Shown here: positions 48,045 through 58,095 of the stretch, one piece after another | Layout of the letters: each line of letters begins with the position of its first letter | Position numbering within the stretch: position 1 is the stretch's first letter | NCBI GenBank assembly: GCA_002451215.1 | Contig: DKBM01000094.1 | Location: forward strand, 1-64,000 | DNA from: SM1-46 sp002451215 | GTDB taxonomy: Bacteria; Pseudomonadota; Gammaproteobacteria; Acidiferrobacterales; Sulfurifustaceae | Reading direction: 5' to 3' | DNA length: 64,000 nt | Translations under genes and position numbers: made by a program | Notes under the pieces: generated by a model | What the model saw: the letters and a program-made list of their open reading frames with translations, nothing else | Told to the model about the DNA's origin: nothing | Databases searched by the model: none

Positions 48045-49076
48045 ATGCGGGAAAACGCCCTCCCCAATCTAACTCTGATTGTGCGACTGGCGGCACTCGC
48101 CGGCGCAGTCCTAATTCCAACCGCGGCGTTCGCCGCAGATTTCGCGCCGACCGGCACCGTTGGCACGCTCACCGTCAAGGTCGAAGCCGTCGGAGGGGCC
48201 AAGCATAAGGCGGGGCCCGGGGCCGGCCTGGATGCCAGGGAGTGGAAGATCAAGAACTCAGGGCAGTTCACCATTCGCGTGCGGGCCATTGACCCGGTCC
48301 CAGACGACTCGCCGGAAAATCAGGCCAAGGCGGCTGCCGCCCAAGGCGCCTACCAGAAGACCGTGGGGGACAATGACCAGGCGGTCATGGACAAGTGGGC
48401 GGAGAAGGTTGATGCATGCAATGGTAACGAGAGTTGCGAAAACCGTGTGCGGGGACAGATGATGTCAGACCCCAACTACATGCGCATCGTCCAGAACATG
48501 CAGGGCGCGGCGCCGGTACTCATGGACAAGGCGCGCGCCGTCGATATGTCACCGACTGTACAGTTATGGCTGGACGATCCGCTGAATCCGTCGCCCCCCG
48601 GTGGAAACCTGCAGCTCGATCTGACAGAGAAGACTCTTGGTGTTGTCGATACCGGCGGGGGCGGCAAGGTCGACGTCTCATGCCACTCGAAAGGCAACGT
48701 CAAGATCGGGGCAAATTCGGACGTGCGCGTCGGCGGCACCGGCGTGCGCATCAATGCCAAGACCTCAACTTACGAAATTCGCATCCCGGCCGACGCCTTC
48801 GGCGCACAGATTGCGGAATCCTGCAGTGACAGCAAGTCCGGATCGCACGGCCCGAGCAACAACAAGAAGTTTGTGTCGCTGATCGGCAGTTCTCCGCCAC
48901 GCGGAGTCAAGGACTTCGCGCAGATACTTACCTTCAAGGGTCCGATCGGTTCCAGCCGCAGCCCGCAGATGAGTGGCAAGAAGACGTTGACGACTGAATG
49001 GATCGATGCAAGACATCAGGACTCGATACCTGTGAAAGTTACGATTGATTGGCAGTTCTCCGCAGGGGGCCGATAA
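48045..49076 (+). CDS. Secreted protein of unknown function
   Basis: The product has 343 residues with a signal peptide (AVLIPTAAFAADF). The mature part has beta-rich stretches, a helical Ala/Gln segment with CNGNESCENR (a likely disulfide pair) and a later Cys pair (VSCHSKG and ESCSDS). No family is recognised. It precedes the DUF3617 gene on the same strand by 34 bases, so the two may be co-transcribed. Confidence 0.7.
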   Translation: MRENALPNLTLIVRLAALAGAVLIPTAAFAADFAPTGTVGTLTVKVEAVGGAKHKAGPGAGLDAREWKIKNSGQFTIRVRAIDPVPDDSPENQAKAAAAQGAYQKTVGDNDQAVMDKWAEKVDACNGNESCENRVRGQMMSDPNYMRIVQNMQGAAPVLMDKARAVDMSPTVQLWLDDPLNPSPPGGNLQLDLTEKTLGVVDTGGGGKVDVSCHSKGNVKIGANSDVRVGGTGVRINAKTSTYEIRIPADAFGAQIAESCSDSKSGSHGPSNNKKFVSLIGSSPPRGVKDFAQILTFKGPIGSSRSPQMSGKKTLTTEWIDARHQDSIPVKVTIDWQFSAGGR

Positions 49077-49110
49077 CGGCCCGCAAATAACCGCTTAGGG
49101 AGGAACACTC

Positions 49111-49521
49111 ATGCACACCCGCACCATTTCCCTTCTTGCCGCCGGCATCGTTCTCACGTTTTCTGCGCCGGGCTATGCCCAGGGCCCCGATGAACTCTGG
49201 GAAGTCAAAACCACCATGATCATGGAGGGCATGCGCATGCCCGGGCCGCCAACCAAGGTGTGCGTCAAGGGTACGCAGGCCGATCGCATGGCACCGATGG
49301 ACAAGGACTGCAAGACCAGCGACGTCAAGACCGTTGGCAACCGCACGACCTATCGCGTCGTCTGCACGGGCAAGGAACCGATGACTGGAACCGGCGAGAT
49401 CACACGGGACAAGGGCAGCTACCGCGGCGTCCTCAAGTTGACCAGCACAGCGGGTGGTGAAACGACCACGATGGTCAACGAGTACGCCGGCAGGCTCGTC
49501 GGCAAGTGCACGGCCAAGTAA
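49111..49521 (+). CDS. DUF3617 secreted protein
   Basis: The 136-residue product has a signal peptide (FSAPGYAQG), then GPDELWEVKTTMIMEGMRMP and VCVKGTQAD, CKTSDVKTVGNRTTYRVVC and YRGVLKL, matching DUF3617. The four Cys probably form two disulfides. The role is unknown. GGGAGGAA precedes the ATG. Confidence 0.85.
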   Translation: MHTRTISLLAAGIVLTFSAPGYAQGPDELWEVKTTMIMEGMRMPGPPTKVCVKGTQADRMAPMDKDCKTSDVKTVGNRTTYRVVCTGKEPMTGTGEITRDKGSYRGVLKLTSTAGGETTTMVNEYAGRLVGKCTAK

Positions 49522-49759
49522 GCGCGGAAGATCACGCTGTGCCGCGATTAGTCAGCCAGTCGCCTATCGTGGCGAATTCGGTGCGGTGACGGCCAGGCAC
49601 TGGTCCAGCAGAAGAAAAGGGAGCAGTTGGCTGCTGCTGACCTGCTCGATTGACCGGGATCAAAGCACAGCCCACCCCAAACGGGTCTGATCGAACGAGC
49701 GGAGGCTTGGGTCGCGGGCCGGAGGGCCCGGCGCACCGCGCCGCCGCTCCGGCTCACCC

Positions 49760-52594
49760 ATGCCGACACCGAGCCCACAATCTCCGGATGTCGAGGGACT
49801 CCCGGATATCTCGACCCGACTGTCTGAGATCGTCGGGCAGCTCGCTCGCGAACTTCACCCCAGGAGCCGACGCTCCGTTACGCTCGACAGCCGACTTGAG
49901 CGCGACCTCGGGCTCGACAGCCTGGGGCGCGTCGAGCTGCTCGCCCGTATCGAGAAGGAATTCGGCATCGCGCTGCCCGAGCGCGTGTTTTCCGAGGTCG
50001 AAACGCCACGCGACCTCGCGCGTGCGCTGACGAGCGCGCGCCGCCCGGGCGCAGGTGAGGCGCCGCTGGAGGAGCGCGCGCCCACGCTGGGCCGAATCGC
50101 CGGCACTCCCGATCGCGCGCAAACCCTCATCGAGGTACTCGCGTGGCATGTGCAGCAACATGCCGATCGGCCACATGCGCAAATGTACGAGGAATCCGGC
50201 GAGGGAGCGCGCCTCACCTACGCTGAATTGTGGGAGGGTGCGCAAGGAATCGCCGCGGGACTGCAGCAGCGCGGCTTGATCCCAGGCGATAAGGTCGCCT
50301 TGATGCTGCCCACGGGCTTCGACTATCTCTTCAGCTTCTTTGGCATCCTGTTGGCCGGCGGCGTGCCGGTACCGATCTACCCGCCAGCGCGCATGAGCCA
50401 GATCGAGGAACATTTGCACCGCCACGCCGGCATTCTGGAAAACAGCATGGCGCAGCTGCTGGTAACGGTGCCGCAGGCCAAGGTCTTTGGGCGGCTGCTC
50501 AAGTCCTCCGCGCCCGCCATGAAACAGGTCGTTACGCCAGATGATCTCGCTGGCGGCGGCAAGCCGCAGCTCCCGGCGATCGGCGCACAGGACACGGCCT
50601 TTCTCCAATATACGTCGGGCAGTACCGGGCGCCCCAAGGGGGTGGTGCTGACCCACGCCAATCTGCTTGCCAACATCCGCGCCATGGGCGGCGCTACCGA
50701 CGCAAGCGCGAAGGACGTGTTCGTCACCTGGCTTCCGCTTTACCACGACATGGGCCTGATCGGCGCCTGGCTGGGCAGCCTCTATTACGGCGCCTTCGTG
50801 GTCATGATGTCGCCGCTCACCTTTCTCACGCGGCCGTTGCGCTGGCTGCATGCCATCCACCATTACCGCGCCACGCTCTCAGCGGCGCCCAATTTCGGCT
50901 ACGAATTCTGCCTCAAGCGCATCACCGACGTGGAACTCAAGGGCCTCGATCTCAGTTCCCTGCGCCTGGTCTTTAACGGCGCCGAGCCGGTCAGCCCCGA
51001 TACCATGCAGCGATTTCACGCACGCCTTGCGCCGAACGGCCTGCGCTGGGAGGCCCTGATGCCTGTCTACGGCCTCGCAGAAAACTCAGTGGGCCTGTCG
51101 TTCCCCCCGCTCGGACGCGGACCGCAGGTGATGCGCGTTCAACGCGACGTGTTCATGCGCGAGGGACGCGCGGAACCGGCGCGCGACGAGGATGCGCAAG
51201 CGCTTCAGATGGTCTCCTGTGGTCAGCCACTGCCAGATCACGAGGTCCGCGTGGTCGATGACAATGGCCGGGAGTTACCCGAAGCGCACGAAGGTCGTCT
51301 GCAGTTCCGCGGACCCTCGGCAACCAGCGGCTACTACCGTAATCCGGAGAAGACCGAGGCCTTGTTCGACGGCGACTGGCTCGAGACCGGCGATATGGGC
51401 TACATCGCAAACGGCGAGATCTACATAAGCGGCCGGCGCAAGGATGTGATCATCCGTGCCGGACGCAACATCTATCCGCAGGAACTCGAGGAAGCGGTTG
51501 GCAACATCGCGGGCATACGCAAAGGCTGCGTGGCCGTGATCGGTGCGCGCGACCGCACCACTTCCACCGAACGCCTGGTAGTGATCGCCGAGACCCGCGA
51601 AACCGACCCGTCCGGAATCGAGGCGTTGCGGGAACGGATCAACGGCATGACGCTCGACCTCATGGGCGTGCCGTGCGACGACGTGATGCTGCTTCCGCCG
51701 CACGCGGTGCTGAAAACCTCGAGCGGCAAGATCCGCCGCGCCGCCTGCAGCGAGGCATATGAACAAGGCCGTCTTGGCGGCGCGGCGCGGCCGGTCTGGG
51801 TACAACTGGGCCACGTCGTATTGGCCGCCACGCGTCCCGCTCTGCACCGGCTGCGCCGCTCGGTGAGCGCCGCCACGTTTGCCGTCTACGCCTGGATCGT
51901 GTTCTGGTTGCTCGCGCCACCGACCTGGCTCGCCGCAGCCCTCCTGCCCCGGCCAGCGTGGGTGTGGTCGATGCTACGTGTGATGGCGCGGCTACTGGCG
52001 CGGCTGCTCGGCACGCGCATTCATGTTACGGGTGCGTCACACGTCGCAATCGACAAATCCGGGGTGCTGGTGGCAAATCACGCCAGTTATATCGATGGTA
52101 TTGTCCTGGTGGCCGCCCTGCCGCAACCGGTGAGATTCGTTGCAAAGGCCGAACTGCTCCGGGGATTTATCGCGCGCGTATTCCTCTCGCGCATGGGTGC
52201 GGAGTTCGTTGAGCGCTTCAACCACGAAGCCAGCTCGGCCGATGCCCGGCGCCTGGCACAGATCACGCACACGCAATACCCACTGTTCTTCTTCGCCGAA
52301 GGCACGTTTACCAGAGTACCGGGGCTGCGGCCCTTGCATCTGGGGGCCTTTGTGGCGGCGGCAGAAAGCGCGGTGCCGGTGATTCCGGTTGCGCTGCGCG
52401 GTACCCGTTCCATCCTGCGCGATGGCTCATGGTTTCCGCGCCGCGGCGCAATTCACATCGCGATCGGCGAGCCCATCGATCCGGCATCACTCTCGGCAGA
52501 AACGCAGGGCGACCCCTGGCGCGCAGCGCTTGCCTTGCGTGATCGGGCGCGATCACACATCCTACGTCACTGCGGCGAGCCGGATCTCTCGTGA
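49760..52594 (+). CDS. Three-domain fusion: acyl carrier, AMP-forming acyl ligase, PlsC acyltransferase
   Basis: The product has 944 residues. Residues about 15-95 form an acyl carrier domain with the phosphopantetheine Ser in DLGLDSLGRVEL. Residues about 120-670 are a fatty acyl-AMP ligase (YTSGSTGRPKG, YGLAENSVG, DGDWLETGDMGY, SGKIRRA). After two membrane segments near 700-740, a PlsC domain carries NHASYID and FAEGTFTR. It resembles E. coli Aas (ligase plus acyltransferase) but brings its own carrier domain, so acyl chains could be activated, loaded and transferred to a lysophospholipid on one chain. Confidence 0.9.
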   Translation: MPTPSPQSPDVEGLPDISTRLSEIVGQLARELHPRSRRSVTLDSRLERDLGLDSLGRVELLARIEKEFGIALPERVFSEVETPRDLARALTSARRPGAGEAPLEERAPTLGRIAGTPDRAQTLIEVLAWHVQQHADRPHAQMYEESGEGARLTYAELWEGAQGIAAGLQQRGLIPGDKVALMLPTGFDYLFSFFGILLAGGVPVPIYPPARMSQIEEHLHRHAGILENSMAQLLVTVPQAKVFGRLLKSSAPAMKQVVTPDDLAGGGKPQLPAIGAQDTAFLQYTSGSTGRPKGVVLTHANLLANIRAMGGATDASAKDVFVTWLPLYHDMGLIGAWLGSLYYGAFVVMMSPLTFLTRPLRWLHAIHHYRATLSAAPNFGYEFCLKRITDVELKGLDLSSLRLVFNGAEPVSPDTMQRFHARLAPNGLRWEALMPVYGLAENSVGLSFPPLGRGPQVMRVQRDVFMREGRAEPARDEDAQALQMVSCGQPLPDHEVRVVDDNGRELPEAHEGRLQFRGPSATSGYYRNPEKTEALFDGDWLETGDMGYIANGEIYISGRRKDVIIRAGRNIYPQELEEAVGNIAGIRKGCVAVIGARDRTTSTERLVVIAETRETDPSGIEALRERINGMTLDLMGVPCDDVMLLPPHAVLKTSSGKIRRAACSEAYEQGRLGGAARPVWVQLGHVVLAATRPALHRLRRSVSAATFAVYAWIVFWLLAPPTWLAAALLPRPAWVWSMLRVMARLLARLLGTRIHVTGASHVAIDKSGVLVANHASYIDGIVLVAALPQPVRFVAKAELLRGFIARVFLSRMGAEFVERFNHEASSADARRLAQITHTQYPLFFFAEGTFTRVPGLRPLHLGAFVAAAESAVPVIPVALRGTRSILRDGSWFPRRGAIHIAIGEPIDPASLSAETQGDPWRAALALRDRARSHILRHCGEPDLS

Positions 52595-52684
52595 TGGTGC
52601 GCCTGATCCTGACCGACGGCAATTTCACACGCGGCAGTTACGGCTATACGCAAAGCATGATCACCGGATAGGCAGAGGCTGGAC

Positions 52685-54385
52685 ATGACGCGAATCAAGA
52701 AAGGCTCCGGCGCGCCGCGCTCGAGCGACAAGATCTGGCTGGGTGCGTACCCCAAGGGCGTGCCAGCCGAGATCAACCTGGGCGAATATCGTTCGGTCGT
52801 GGAAGTCCTGGAGAAGAGCATCCAGCGCTTCCACGACCGTCCGGCCTTCGCAAACATGGGCGTGCGCCTGAGCTACGCGGAACTCGGCCGCCAGACCCGC
52901 GACTTCGCTTCCTTCCTGCAACAGGAACTCGGGCTGCCCAAGGGGGCGCGCGTGGCAATCATGCTGCCCAACCTGCTGCAGTACCCTATCGCGCTGTTCG
53001 GTGCGCTGCGCGCCGGGCTGGTGGTTACCAACATCAATCCCCTGCTCACCCCGCGCGAGCTGAAGCACCAGCTGGTGGACTCGGGCGCGAGTGCCATTGT
53101 CATTCTCGAGAATTTCTGTCACGTGCTCGCCAAGGTGCTGCCGGAAACGCAGGTCAAAACCGTCATTACCACGCGTATCGGCGATTTGCTGCGCTTCCCG
53201 AAATCGGTGCTTGCCAATTTCGTTGTGAAGCATGTGAAGAAAATGGTGCCGCCGTATGACCTGCCTGAGACCACCGAATTCCGGCAGGCCCTGGCGCGCG
53301 GCGCGAAACAGCAGTTCGCGCCGGTGACGCTGGAGCACGAAGACATTGCCTTCCTGCAGTACACCGCCGGCACCACCGGCGTTGCCAAAGGTGTCATCCT
53401 CACGCACGGCAACATCGTCGCGAACCTGCTCCAGGCCGGGGCGTGGATTGGTCCGTTCATCGAGGAAGGCCGCGAGGTCATTGTCACGCCGCTGCCGCTG
53501 TACCACATCTTTTCGCTTACCGCGAATTGCCTGATGTTCATGAAGATCGGCGCCTTGATCTACCTCATCACCAATCCACGCGACTTCAAGGGCTTCGTGC
53601 ACGAACTCAGCAAGCTCCGCTTCACGGCCATCACTGGAGTCAACACATTGTTCAATGCACTGCTCAACACGCCCGGCTTCGACAAGGTGGATTTCTCTTC
53701 GGTCAAGATCGCGCTGGGTGGCGGCATGGCGCTGCAACGCGCGGTGGCGGATCGCTGGAAGAACGTTACCGGCAAGACACTGATCGAGGCCTACGGTCTT
53801 ACGGAGGCCTCACCGGGCGTGTGCATAAACCCGATCGATCTTGCGGCCTACAACGGCACGGTTGGCCTGCCCCTTCCCTCGACCGAATGCGCGATCCAGG
53901 ACGAGCACGGCAAGTCCTTGCCACCCGGAGAAGTGGGCGAGCTATGCGTGCGCGGGCCGCAGGTCATGCGCGGTTACTGGAACCGGCCGGAGCAGACGGA
54001 AAAAGTCCTGCGCGCGGATGGCTGGCTGCATACAGGCGATGTCGCGCGCATGGACGACAGCGGCTTTGTCCAACTCCTGGAGCGCAAGGACGACATGATT
54101 AACGTTTCCGGATTCAACGTTTACCCAAACGAGGTCGAGAATACCGTGGCCGCCCATCCCGGAATCGCCGAGGTGGCAGCGATCGGCGTTCCAGATGAAC
54201 GCTCCGGTGAGGCGGTGAAGATCTTCGCGGTCAGGAAGGACCCGGGGCTCACCGAGCAGTCACTGCGGGCCTATTGCGCGGAAAACCTGGCCCGCTACAA
54301 ACTGCCCAAGCACATCGAATTCCGCGACTCGCTGCCAAAATCTCCCGTCGGAAAAATCCTGAGGCGGGAACTGCGTGAATCCTGA
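52685..54385 (+). CDS. Long-chain fatty acid-CoA ligase (FadD-like)
   Basis: The 566-residue adenylate-forming enzyme has YTAGTTGVAKGVILTH, YGLTEASPGV, DGWLHTGDVARMD and PKSPVGKILRREL. The size and the N-terminal WLGAYPKGVPAEI match FadD. It activates fatty acids with ATP and CoA. It follows the ligase/acyltransferase fusion by 90 bases on the same strand, so both probably act in fatty acid salvage. Confidence 0.9.
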   Translation: MTRIKKGSGAPRSSDKIWLGAYPKGVPAEINLGEYRSVVEVLEKSIQRFHDRPAFANMGVRLSYAELGRQTRDFASFLQQELGLPKGARVAIMLPNLLQYPIALFGALRAGLVVTNINPLLTPRELKHQLVDSGASAIVILENFCHVLAKVLPETQVKTVITTRIGDLLRFPKSVLANFVVKHVKKMVPPYDLPETTEFRQALARGAKQQFAPVTLEHEDIAFLQYTAGTTGVAKGVILTHGNIVANLLQAGAWIGPFIEEGREVIVTPLPLYHIFSLTANCLMFMKIGALIYLITNPRDFKGFVHELSKLRFTAITGVNTLFNALLNTPGFDKVDFSSVKIALGGGMALQRAVADRWKNVTGKTLIEAYGLTEASPGVCINPIDLAAYNGTVGLPLPSTECAIQDEHGKSLPPGEVGELCVRGPQVMRGYWNRPEQTEKVLRADGWLHTGDVARMDDSGFVQLLERKDDMINVSGFNVYPNEVENTVAAHPGIAEVAAIGVPDERSGEAVKIFAVRKDPGLTEQSLRAYCAENLARYKLPKHIEFRDSLPKSPVGKILRRELRES

Positions 54386-54453
54386 TCCGCGGTCTCTGAA
54401 TTAAGCCGACCGCAGCCTTTCCTCGCCGGCCCACAAGCAATTCACGACGCGGC

Positions 54454-55404
54454 ATGCTCACGCCCCGGACCCTCCTGCGACGCTGCGCGCTTTGCCTAAC
54501 CGCAACATTCGGTCTTAGCGTCGGCATCTTTGCCAATGCTGCTGACGATGCCGCGAATCTCGGGACCGACTATGCGTTCCTGTTCCTGATGACGTTGTCG
54601 CCGGACTTTGCCGCCGCGAATTACACCATCAGCAATGAAGGTGGCTCTGATGTCGATATCACCATTGCCCGGCTTCCGTTTCACTTTGACCTGATGGCAA
54701 CCAAGACAAGGAAACTGCAACTGGAAGTAGCGCTGGCCTACCAGCAAACCAGAGAAGTGATTGCGACCTTTCCCGCTCCGGGAGAAAACATCGACTCCAA
54801 ATGGACCACCTATGGCGGCGGGCTTGGACTGATATATGAGCAAGAATTGACGGAGCACCTGCGTTTCAGGCCGAGCCTGCGCGCTGGCGTGGCGCGGATG
54901 GACAATCGCGCAACTTACAACGGGGTGCTCACCAACAGCATAAAGGACCAGCTTGAAGGAACATTGCTCAACTGGGAAACAAACGCCAGCGTAATCAATC
55001 TGGGGCTGGGTTTGGGTTATGACTGGTCACTGCGTGACCGGACCAGTAGCATCAAAGCGGATGCCTATCATGTGTACGTCGATTCATTTGGTGAAAGCAA
55101 CGCCGCCGTGAAATTCACTGAACGCGCCAACATGCTTGCCCTCAAGGCCGATATTATCTTCCCCACCAATTTTGCCGTCGCCGAGAAGCGGCTCGATCTG
55201 GTGCTACTGCTCGGCACCAATAGCTTCTTCGGTGAAAACCGACGCACCCTGGGCTACACCACCTCCTACCAACTCGGCGTTGGCAGCGAACTGCCATTGA
55301 GCTGGGAGGACAGGCAACACGGGCATATCCGACTCAGTGGCCAGGTGCTCTGGGCCGACAACATGAGGGGCTGGCTGATAACGGTCGGTTATAATCCGGA
55401 CTAG
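54454..55404 (+). CDS. Outer-membrane autotransporter-like beta-barrel protein
   Basis: The product has 316 residues with a signal peptide (LSVGIFANAADDA) and regular amphipathic strands. The arrangement, with LGLGLGYDW and a final GWLITVGYNPD, fits solitary autotransporter-like barrels (Omp_AT). There is no passenger domain. The substrate is unknown. Confidence 0.65.
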   Translation: MLTPRTLLRRCALCLTATFGLSVGIFANAADDAANLGTDYAFLFLMTLSPDFAAANYTISNEGGSDVDITIARLPFHFDLMATKTRKLQLEVALAYQQTREVIATFPAPGENIDSKWTTYGGGLGLIYEQELTEHLRFRPSLRAGVARMDNRATYNGVLTNSIKDQLEGTLLNWETNASVINLGLGLGYDWSLRDRTSSIKADAYHVYVDSFGESNAAVKFTERANMLALKADIIFPTNFAVAEKRLDLVLLLGTNSFFGENRRTLGYTTSYQLGVGSELPLSWEDRQHGHIRLSGQVLWADNMRGWLITVGYNPD

Positions 55405-55526
55405 AGATAAGGCACGACACCGGGTTGTATGCCGACTGGAATTACATTTCAAACGAGCTACAAGAGGAATCGCCGGGTCTTGCCGAACAACGTCATCACC
55501 GTCGTCTTCTGCCGACTGCGCTTGCC

Positions 55527-56242
55527 ATGACCATGTTTTCTTCACGCGTTCGGTATGTGCTCGATCGCCCTTGGCGGTTCGTGGGCCAGGTGGGGGCCGG
55601 CTTTCGCGCCAACCAGGGGTTCTTATTGGCCGGAGCGGTGGCCTATTACACGCTGTTGTCNNACCCAGATTGCCGTGTTCCTGGAAAACTGGAAGGTGGT
55701 TGGGGTAACGGGACTGGCGCTGCTACTGTTTTTCAGTTCTCTTGCGTTTACCGTCCTGGAGAACGCCATGTCGGTAATCTTCTTCCACCGCGTGGCGGTC
55801 AAGCGTCGCCATTTCCTGGTGTCGGCCATCATCCCCTACTGCTACATCTCGCTGCTGGCAGCGGGAATACTGGTGGTCAACGCCGTCAGCGGCGCCCTCG
55901 CCGCGCTTGGCACCCGCACCGTCGTCGTGATGGGTCACGTGTGGTCACTGGGTGGCACCCAAACGGCGCTGATTTACCTGCTTGGGATCGTCGGCGAGAT
56001 CGCCCTGCTCACCTCACTCTACCTGGTGATGCCGGTCGGTCGATTGGCGCTACGCCATGCCTTGATCGGCGGCGTGACGGCAGCGCTGCTGTGGGAAATC
56101 ACCCGNNTCTTTTGCCGCGACCATTCTTATACTCCTCAGCCTCGAGGCGGCCGCCATCATTCTGCTACTCGGCGCACAGGTTATCGCCGAGTACGAGCGC
56201 ATCGGCACATCGCCACGCACGTCGCACGGGTTGCAAACCTAG
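55527..56242 (+). CDS. YihY/BrkB-family membrane protein, broken by two assembly gaps
   Basis: The start MTMFSSRVRYVLDRPW leads into AGAVAYYTLL, where nn (55661-55662) interrupts the frame. It resumes with FLENWKVVGVTGL and further helices up to ALLWEIT, where a second nn (56106-56107) breaks it, and ends SFAATILILLSLEAA...VIAEYERIG to TAG 56240-56242. YihY proteins are about 280-300 residues; about 40-50 residues are missing at the first gap and about 20 at the second. The protein is a six-helix inner-membrane protein of unclear role. Confidence 0.8.
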
Positions 56243-56338
56243 CAACCTCAAAAAACCCGGTTTGAAGTTGAATACCTCTCACTGGCTCGGCTTTCCGGGC
56301 TCTTTCCAGAATCTGGCAGTTTAATTGTTTGTCTTCCC

Positions 56339-57154
56339 TCAGCTCTTCACCGCGAGCACGCCATCGCCAATCAACTTCGCGACAAACCCGGCCTGCCGCA
56401 AGCGTTTCGCCACTTCGTTCGGCACGTCGCGCCCGCTGGTGAGTTTGTTCGGGGTCCCGGTGTAGTGAAACAACTTGCCTTGGCGCCTGATCACCCTGGC
56501 CAGGTGGTCGTAGAAAACTTGCGAGTACAGCTCTCCGGCAATACCGAAACGCGGCGGGTCGTGCAATACAGCCTCTACCGACTCGCCTGGCAGAGAGGCG
56601 ATTTGCTCGGCTATGTCGCCCTGGGTCAGCGTCAATCCACTGCCCGTCTCCGGTGACCAGGGATTGAGGCCGCGCAGCCAGATCACGTCGGGATTCTTCT
56701 CGTAAGAAAGAACCTGCCTGGCCCGTCCCTGCAAACACCACGCGGCGAAATAACCAAGACCGCCGCAGGTGTCCAGGATCACCTTGCCGCGCGGTTCAAT
56801 CAAGGCGACTTTGCGTTCGGCATCCGCATAGGGCGAGACCTGCGCCGTGGGCAACATCTTGATGCCATCGATCTCGAAGGTCGGCGGCCCCCACTCCGTC
56901 GGCACCAACTTGATCAGTGACGTGGTGAAACGCGCAACCGGCTCAAAGGTCTCACCTGCCCAGCGGTAGATGGTCCGGTCCTTACAGGTTTCCAGGTAAG
57001 GGAATCGTTGCCCTTGCCAGACCCACTCCGTGGCGCCCACTTCGACCGTTGTCGTCGTACGATCCAGATCCAGCGAACACTCGATCGCAGGCGCTTGCGC
57101 GCGCGCAGCAGCGCGCAACGTTTCGTTCACCTTTCGAGTTAACAGCGGTCCCAT
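56339..57154 (-). CDS. Class I SAM-dependent methyltransferase
   Basis: The 271-residue product has KVILDTCGGLGYFAAWCL (SAM-binding loop), SYEKNPDVIWL (acidic ribose contact) and LHDPPRFGIAGELYS (catalytic DPPR-type motif). These suggest a spermidine-synthase- or RNA-methyltransferase-like enzyme; the substrate is unknown. The N-terminal 90 residues form a separate beta-rich domain. Confidence 0.7.
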   Translation of the reverse strand: MGPLLTRKVNETLRAAARAQAPAIECSLDLDRTTTTVEVGATEWVWQGQRFPYLETCKDRTIYRWAGETFEPVARFTTSLIKLVPTEWGPPTFEIDGIKMLPTAQVSPYADAERKVALIEPRGKVILDTCGGLGYFAAWCLQGRARQVLSYEKNPDVIWLRGLNPWSPETGSGLTLTQGDIAEQIASLPGESVEAVLHDPPRFGIAGELYSQVFYDHLARVIRRQGKLFHYTGTPNKLTSGRDVPNEVAKRLRQAGFVAKLIGDGVLAVKS

Positions 57155-57216
57155 TGTTGTTCTCGTCCGTCACCACGGCTGTTGGACGCTCCGGCGCTCA
57201 CGCTAATGCGATGATA

Positions 57217-57218
57217 NN
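57217..57218. other. Assembly gap (nn) in intergenic DNA
   Basis: The gap falls between the methyltransferase start and the YciI gene, so an unknown length of sequence, possibly including a gene, could be missing here. Confidence 0.8.
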
Positions 57219-57324
57219 AGATGCGCTGCCCTCGTTTGTTCACACCGCGCCTGGCTTGGGTTTCTAATGAGTCGGGGCACCCAGGAGCGCTGAATTGGCA
57301 CGGCGAGTGAGGTATAGCGATTAG

Positions 57325-57627
57325 TCAGGCAATACGGGCAGGCGCGCACGCTTCATCGCCCACCACTGTGTTCCAGGGACGTATGCGCCAGCGCGTAACG
57401 AGCCCATTTCGCACATACGGATCAGACGCCACGAAAGCTTCTATGGGCTGGGGCGAATCGGCCCGAAAGAACAAGACAGCTCCATCAATCGGGTCGGCTA
57501 CCACGCCGGCCAGGACAAGTTCGCCTCGCTCCTGGGCCTTCCACGCGAGCGCAAGATGCTCGGCGCGGAATTCCTCTCGCCGTTGCATGTAGTCAGGAAC
57601 ATAATCGTAGAAAAGAAGGTAGTGCAT
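57325..57627 (-). CDS. YciI-family protein
   Basis: The 100-residue product starts MHYLLFYDYVPDYMQRR and contains RAEHLALAWKAQERGELVLAG and FFRADSPQPIEAFVASDPYV, the YciI ferredoxin-like fold with the conserved His and Asp. GGGGGA precedes ATG 57627. The role is unknown; the family includes small hydrolases or binding proteins. Confidence 0.85.
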   Translation of the reverse strand: MHYLLFYDYVPDYMQRREEFRAEHLALAWKAQERGELVLAGVVADPIDGAVLFFRADSPQPIEAFVASDPYVRNGLVTRWRIRPWNTVVGDEACAPARIA

Positions 57628-57705
57628 GTATCCCCCGTATAGCAGCAGGCGACTAACGCTAGCGGTAACTGGCACCGCGTCAGCGGCACCCCATTCCTCT
57701 ACTTC

Positions 57706-58095
57706 CTAACCATTCCCGCCTTTGCGCCAGTTTTCAATTACATCCTTTGCTGCCCTGAAAGCCTCGACACCTGCGGGCACACCACAATAAACCGTTGACT
57801 GAAGCAAAACTTCCTGGATTTCCTCTGCGGTACAGCCGTTGCGCAAAGCACCAAGAACATGAGCCTTAAGCTCTGTGGGTGCCTTGAGCGCCGCCAGGGT
57901 TGCAATGGTTATCAGACTTCGCGTCTTTCGCGGTAGTACGCCTCGCACCCAGACTTCACCCCAGCAGTTTTCAGTGACCATGTCTTGCAGAGGTTTTGTA
58001 AAGTCCGTGGCGCCGGATAGAGCCCTATCAACATACTCATCGCCAAGCACCTCTCTTCTTACAGCCATCCCGGCTTGATATTTGTCTTTACTCAT
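57706..58095 (-). CDS. Carboxymuconolactone decarboxylase-family protein
   Basis: The 129-residue helical protein has RGVLPRKTRSLITIATLAAL and HVLGALRNGCTAEEIQEVLLQSTVYCG (in part), the PcaC-type pattern. No other beta-ketoadipate gene is nearby, so it may act on another substrate. It precedes the YciI gene on the same strand by 78 bases. Confidence 0.85.
   Translation of the reverse strand: MSKDKYQAGMAVRREVLGDEYVDRALSGATDFTKPLQDMVTENCWGEVWVRGVLPRKTRSLITIATLAALKAPTELKAHVLGALRNGCTAEEIQEVLLQSTVYCGVPAGVEAFRAAKDVIENWRKGGNG

Noticed and set aside
49754..50863. Minus-strand frame of 369 codons opposite the acyl ligase fusion
   Set aside because: It is antisense to the carrier and AMP-binding domains and has no ribosome site.
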